Shown one piece after another: positions 61,645-64,000 of a stretch of DNA of 64,000 nt (the stretch's first letter is position 1; every line of letters begins with the position of its first letter). The position numbers and the translations under genes were made by a program. This DNA is from Flavobacterium sp. 1355 (GTDB taxonomy: Bacteria; Bacteroidota; Bacteroidia; Flavobacteriales; Flavobacteriaceae): the NCBI RefSeq assembly GCF_017833415.1, contig NZ_JAFICC010000002.1, forward strand, positions 124,001 through 188,000. The letters are read 5' to 3'. The notes beneath the pieces were generated by a model, which saw only the letters and a program-made list of their open reading frames with translations, was not told where the DNA came from and ran no database searches.

Positions 61645-62072
61645 TGGAAATATCTTTACTGGAAAAAGAAGCTGTCGAAAATTTACTGCCGCAAAAGTTT
61701 CCTTTTGTGATGGTAGACAAAATGTATTCGTTTACTAAAAACACATTAGTTTCAGGTTTAAAAATTCAGAACGATAATATATTTTTTGATAATGATATTT
61801 TTCTGGAAGCAGGTTTAATTGAGCATATGGCACAGTCTGTTGCCTTGCATACCGGGTATGAGTTTTTTTTACGAAATGAAAAAGCTCCAACAGGCTATAT
61901 TGGTTCGATAAAAGAAATTGAGATTAAAAAATTACCAAAAATAAATGATACGATCCAGTCTACAGTAACTATTATTCAGGAATTTGCCGGAATTACTTTG
62001 GTTGATATCGTAACGACTTTAAACAATGAAGAAATTGCAAACGGACAAATGAAAACCGTTATAGCTAAATAA
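61644..62072 (+). CDS. FabZ-like protein lacking the catalytic His
   Basis: 142 residues from the overlapping ATG (MEISLLEKEAVENLLPQKFPF). Hot-dog fold with FLEAGLIEHMAQSVALHTG in the helix, but the FabZ motif LPHRYPF appears as LPQKFPF, with Gln17 in place of the catalytic His; Glu of the EHMAQ segment is kept. It is therefore probably inactive alone, perhaps a structural partner of the next gene product. The longer upstream frame is a shadow of darB. Confidence 0.85.
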   Translation: MEISLLEKEAVENLLPQKFPFVMVDKMYSFTKNTLVSGLKIQNDNIFFDNDIFLEAGLIEHMAQSVALHTGYEFFLRNEKAPTGYIGSIKEIEIKKLPKINDTIQSTVTIIQEFAGITLVDIVTTLNNEEIANGQMKTVIAK

Positions 62073-62079
62073 TATTTGT

Positions 62080-62547
62080 ATGAGAACTGCTGTTGATATT
62101 CAGAATTACCTGCCGCACAGAGCACCGTTGCTTATGGTAGATTTGATTTTGAATATAGAAGCCAATTTTGTAGAAACAGTTTTCCTGATAAAAGAAGACA
62201 ATATTTTTGTTAATAATGATGTTTTTATCGAAGCTGGTTTAATAGAAAATACAGCACAAACCTGTTCTGCTATAGTCGGAAAAAAATATTTTTTTAACGA
62301 GAACGGAACAGAAAATGAAGACATCAATATAATTGGTTTTATAAGCGCAATAAAAAACCTCAAAATACACGAACTGCCAAAAGCTTATGATACGATTATA
62401 ACCAGAGCAAATTTGGTTTCTAAATTTGATGGCGGTGATTATACTTTATGCACAATGAGCTGCGAAAGTTTCCTCGGAGAAAAAATACTTCTGGAGTGCG
62501 AAATTAATTTGTTTATTCAAAAGACAATTTCGGCTATATTAAAATAA
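62080..62547 (+). CDS. FabZ/ApeP-like 3-hydroxyacyl-ACP dehydratase
   Basis: 155 residues. The motif is intact here: YLPHRAPLLMVD with His13, and FIEAGLIENTAQT with Glu. It dehydrates 3-hydroxyacyl intermediates to give the conjugated double bonds. The neighbour with Gln replacing His begins 436 bases upstream, so the two are likely paired (heterodimer or diverged duplicate). Confidence 0.88.
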   Translation: MRTAVDIQNYLPHRAPLLMVDLILNIEANFVETVFLIKEDNIFVNNDVFIEAGLIENTAQTCSAIVGKKYFFNENGTENEDINIIGFISAIKNLKIHELPKAYDTIITRANLVSKFDGGDYTLCTMSCESFLGEKILLECEINLFIQKTISAILK

Positions 62548-62570
62548 TTCCACTCGAAAACCAAACCTTT

Positions 62571-62975
62571 ATGGAAAAAGATAAAGTACCACAAGACACG
62601 AGCAATTTAACGAAAAACAACGTAAAAGAACTTTTATACGCAACTGACGAAAATGGCAATTATACCACAACGTTAAGTACAGGATGGGAGCCCAAAACAA
62701 TAGCGCTTGCAAATTCTATTGATGAAATAAATGAGCGAATTGCCGAAGCCAGACAACAAGTTTTAAACGGCGAAGTAAGTCCTATTGTTTATTTTATGGA
62801 AGTCAACAAAATGGATCTGACGATTTTGGCAAGTTATGTTGGATTGTGGAAATGGCGTGTAAAAAGACATTTTAAACCAAAAAATTTTGCTACCTTAAGT
62901 GATAAAATTTTACAGAAATATGCCGACGCTTTTGAAATATCAATAGCTGAACTAAAAAATATCAAAACAGAATAA
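62571..62975 (+). CDS. Conserved-type pigment cluster protein, unknown function
   Basis: 134 residues, hydrophilic, no signal peptide. The C-terminal 60 residues (KMDLTILASYVGLWKWRVKRHF... LSDKILQKYADAFEISIAELKN) have the look of a diverged XRE-type HTH: helix, turn, recognition helix, and a final helix. The N-terminus is not recognisable. The stop overlaps the next start codon (TAATG), so it is coupled to the BtrH-like gene. It could be a partner protein rather than a regulator. Confidence 0.7.
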   Translation: MEKDKVPQDTSNLTKNNVKELLYATDENGNYTTTLSTGWEPKTIALANSIDEINERIAEARQQVLNGEVSPIVYFMEVNKMDLTILASYVGLWKWRVKRHFKPKNFATLSDKILQKYADAFEISIAELKNIKTE

Positions 62976-63973
62976 TGCAATTAAATTTTACGCACCATCA
63001 ATCTGCTCACTGCGAAAACGGGGTGGCTTCGAATTTGTTAAAAAACAGCGGACTGAATATCAGTGAACCGATGGTTTTTGGTATTGGTTCCGGACTTTTT
63101 TTCGTGTATCTCCCTTTTATAAAAGTAAACCATGCTCCTGCAATTAGTTACAGAACATTGCCGGGACAAATCTTTAATAAACTGGCAAGCCGGTTAAATT
63201 TAAAAATAAAAAGACAAAAATTTTCTTCGGTTTCAAATGCAAATAAAGCTTTAGACGAAAATTTAAAAAACAATATCCCAACGGGATTGCAGGTTGGGGT
63301 TTATCATTTGAGTTATTTTCCCGATGAATACCGTTTTCATTTCAATGCACACAATTTAGTCGTTTATGGCAAAACAGAAACAGATTATTTGGTAAGTGAC
63401 CCGGTTATGGAAACCGTTACTACTTTAACGCATGATGAATTAGACAAAGTACGTTTTGCAAAAGGTGCTTTTGCACCACGCGGACAAATGTATTATCCCA
63501 TTCAGATTCCGGGAACCGTAGATTTGAAAAGTGCCATCATTAAAGGAATTAAAAATACGTGTCGCGATATGCTCGCCCCAATGCCAATTGTCGGTGTAAG
63601 GGGAATCAAATTCGTATCGAGACAAATTCGAAAATGGCCATTAAAACACGGAACAAAAAAAGCCAACCATTATCTGGCACAAATGGTTCGGATGCAGGAA
63701 GAAATCGGTACCGGCGGCGGAGGTTTCCGTTTTATTTATGCGGCATTTTTACAGGAAGCTTCAGTTATTTTAAATAATGAAGAACTAAAAATACTTTCTA
63801 AAGAAATGACACAAATTGGAGATTCATGGAGAGATTTTGCCGTTGAAGCTTCTAGAATCTACAAAAACAGAAGTGCCAAAGAAGATGCTTACAACACTAT
63901 TGCCGATGAACTTTTGGACATTGCCAACAGAGAAGAAATCTTTTTTAAGAAATTAAAAAAAGCAATCAGCTAA
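62975..63973 (+). CDS. BtrH-like acyltransferase of the pigment cluster
   Basis: 332 residues. The N-terminal 140 residues resemble the BtrH N-terminal domain: HHQSAHCENGVASNLLKN with candidate nucleophile Cys13, GLFFVYLPF, GVYHLSYFPDEYRFHFNAHNLVVYG with a His and Asn, LVSDPV. BtrH in butirosin synthesis moves an acyl group from an ACP to an acceptor. Here it is a strong candidate for joining polyene carboxylate to the dialkylresorcinol. The C-terminal part is helical. Cluster continues beyond the edge. Confidence 0.8.
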   Translation: MQLNFTHHQSAHCENGVASNLLKNSGLNISEPMVFGIGSGLFFVYLPFIKVNHAPAISYRTLPGQIFNKLASRLNLKIKRQKFSSVSNANKALDENLKNNIPTGLQVGVYHLSYFPDEYRFHFNAHNLVVYGKTETDYLVSDPVMETVTTLTHDELDKVRFAKGAFAPRGQMYYPIQIPGTVDLKSAIIKGIKNTCRDMLAPMPIVGVRGIKFVSRQIRKWPLKHGTKKANHYLAQMVRMQEEIGTGGGGFRFIYAAFLQEASVILNNEELKILSKEMTQIGDSWRDFAVEASRIYKNRSAKEDAYNTIADELLDIANREEIFFKKLKKAIS

Positions 63974-64000
63974 TATTTTGAATCCCATTATTAAAATAGA

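Noticed and set aside
1..64000. CRISPR arrays, insertion sequences, prophage or integrase genes
   Set aside because: No regularly spaced repeats, transposase or integrase motifs were seen in the window.

Overview
The window looks like chromosome from a Flavobacterium close to F. johnsoniae (Bacteroidota). The AT-rich DNA, many SusC/SusD and lipoprotein genes, promoters of the Bacteroidetes form (TTG/TTTG, about 20 bp, TAnnTTTG), scarcity of Shine-Dalgarno sites, an acpP-fabF-rnc-pyk operon and a tyrosine ammonia-lyase that reads almost like the F. johnsoniae enzyme all fit. The species call is inference from remembered sequences, not from a search.

Layout. 0-4.6 kb: minus-strand genes for envelope proteins (DUF4136 lipoprotein, beta-barrel-like protein, HAD-family lipoprotein, sulfatase). 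5-9.5 kb: acpP-fabF-rnc-(IPExxxVDY)-pyk on the minus strand. 9.7-15.6 kb: purN, rnhA, a divergent ECF sigma unit, a PfkB kinase and a PurF-like amidotransferase. 15.7-16.0 kb: two near-identical 86-bp units, each with its own promoter and hairpin, here read as twin small RNAs or twin micro-ORFs. 16-19.7 kb: sod, pth, rplY, prs and tRNA-Leu(CAA). 19.8-22.1 kb: three small secreted proteins of unknown function and an OsmC protein.

22.4-41.6 kb is one long minus-strand arabinan utilisation locus: susC, susD, four GH43 and two GH51 enzymes, then araB, araD, araA and a secreted mutarotase. Polymer binding, import, debranching, backbone cleavage and conversion of L-arabinose to D-xylulose 5-phosphate are therefore encoded together. 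Facing it is an AraR-type (Nudix/NrtR-like) regulator, followed by a small transaldolase, a GntR/LacI-type regulator, a galM-galK-galT operon, an SSS sugar transporter and a rhamnose mutarotase. I find a shared 19-bp inverted repeat (AAGTGT-N7-ACAYTT) upstream of araB, susC (three copies), araR, the transaldolase and the transporter. It is the best candidate for the AraR operator and would make these units one regulon.

52-64 kb is the left part of a flexirubin-type pigment cluster: flavin-dependent halogenase-like enzyme, tyrosine ammonia-lyase (4-coumarate starter), WG-repeat protein, FabG, ketosynthase, acyl carrier protein, LpxL-like acyltransferase, DarA and DarB (dialkylresorcinol), two FabZ-like dehydratases (one lacking the catalytic His), an unknown 134-aa protein and a BtrH-like acyltransferase candidate. 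The cluster seems to run on past the right edge.

The observations most worth following are the twin 86-bp units, the mirrored ECF promoters around the sigma gene, the inferred AraR regulon, and the BtrH-like and dehydratase pair in the pigment cluster.
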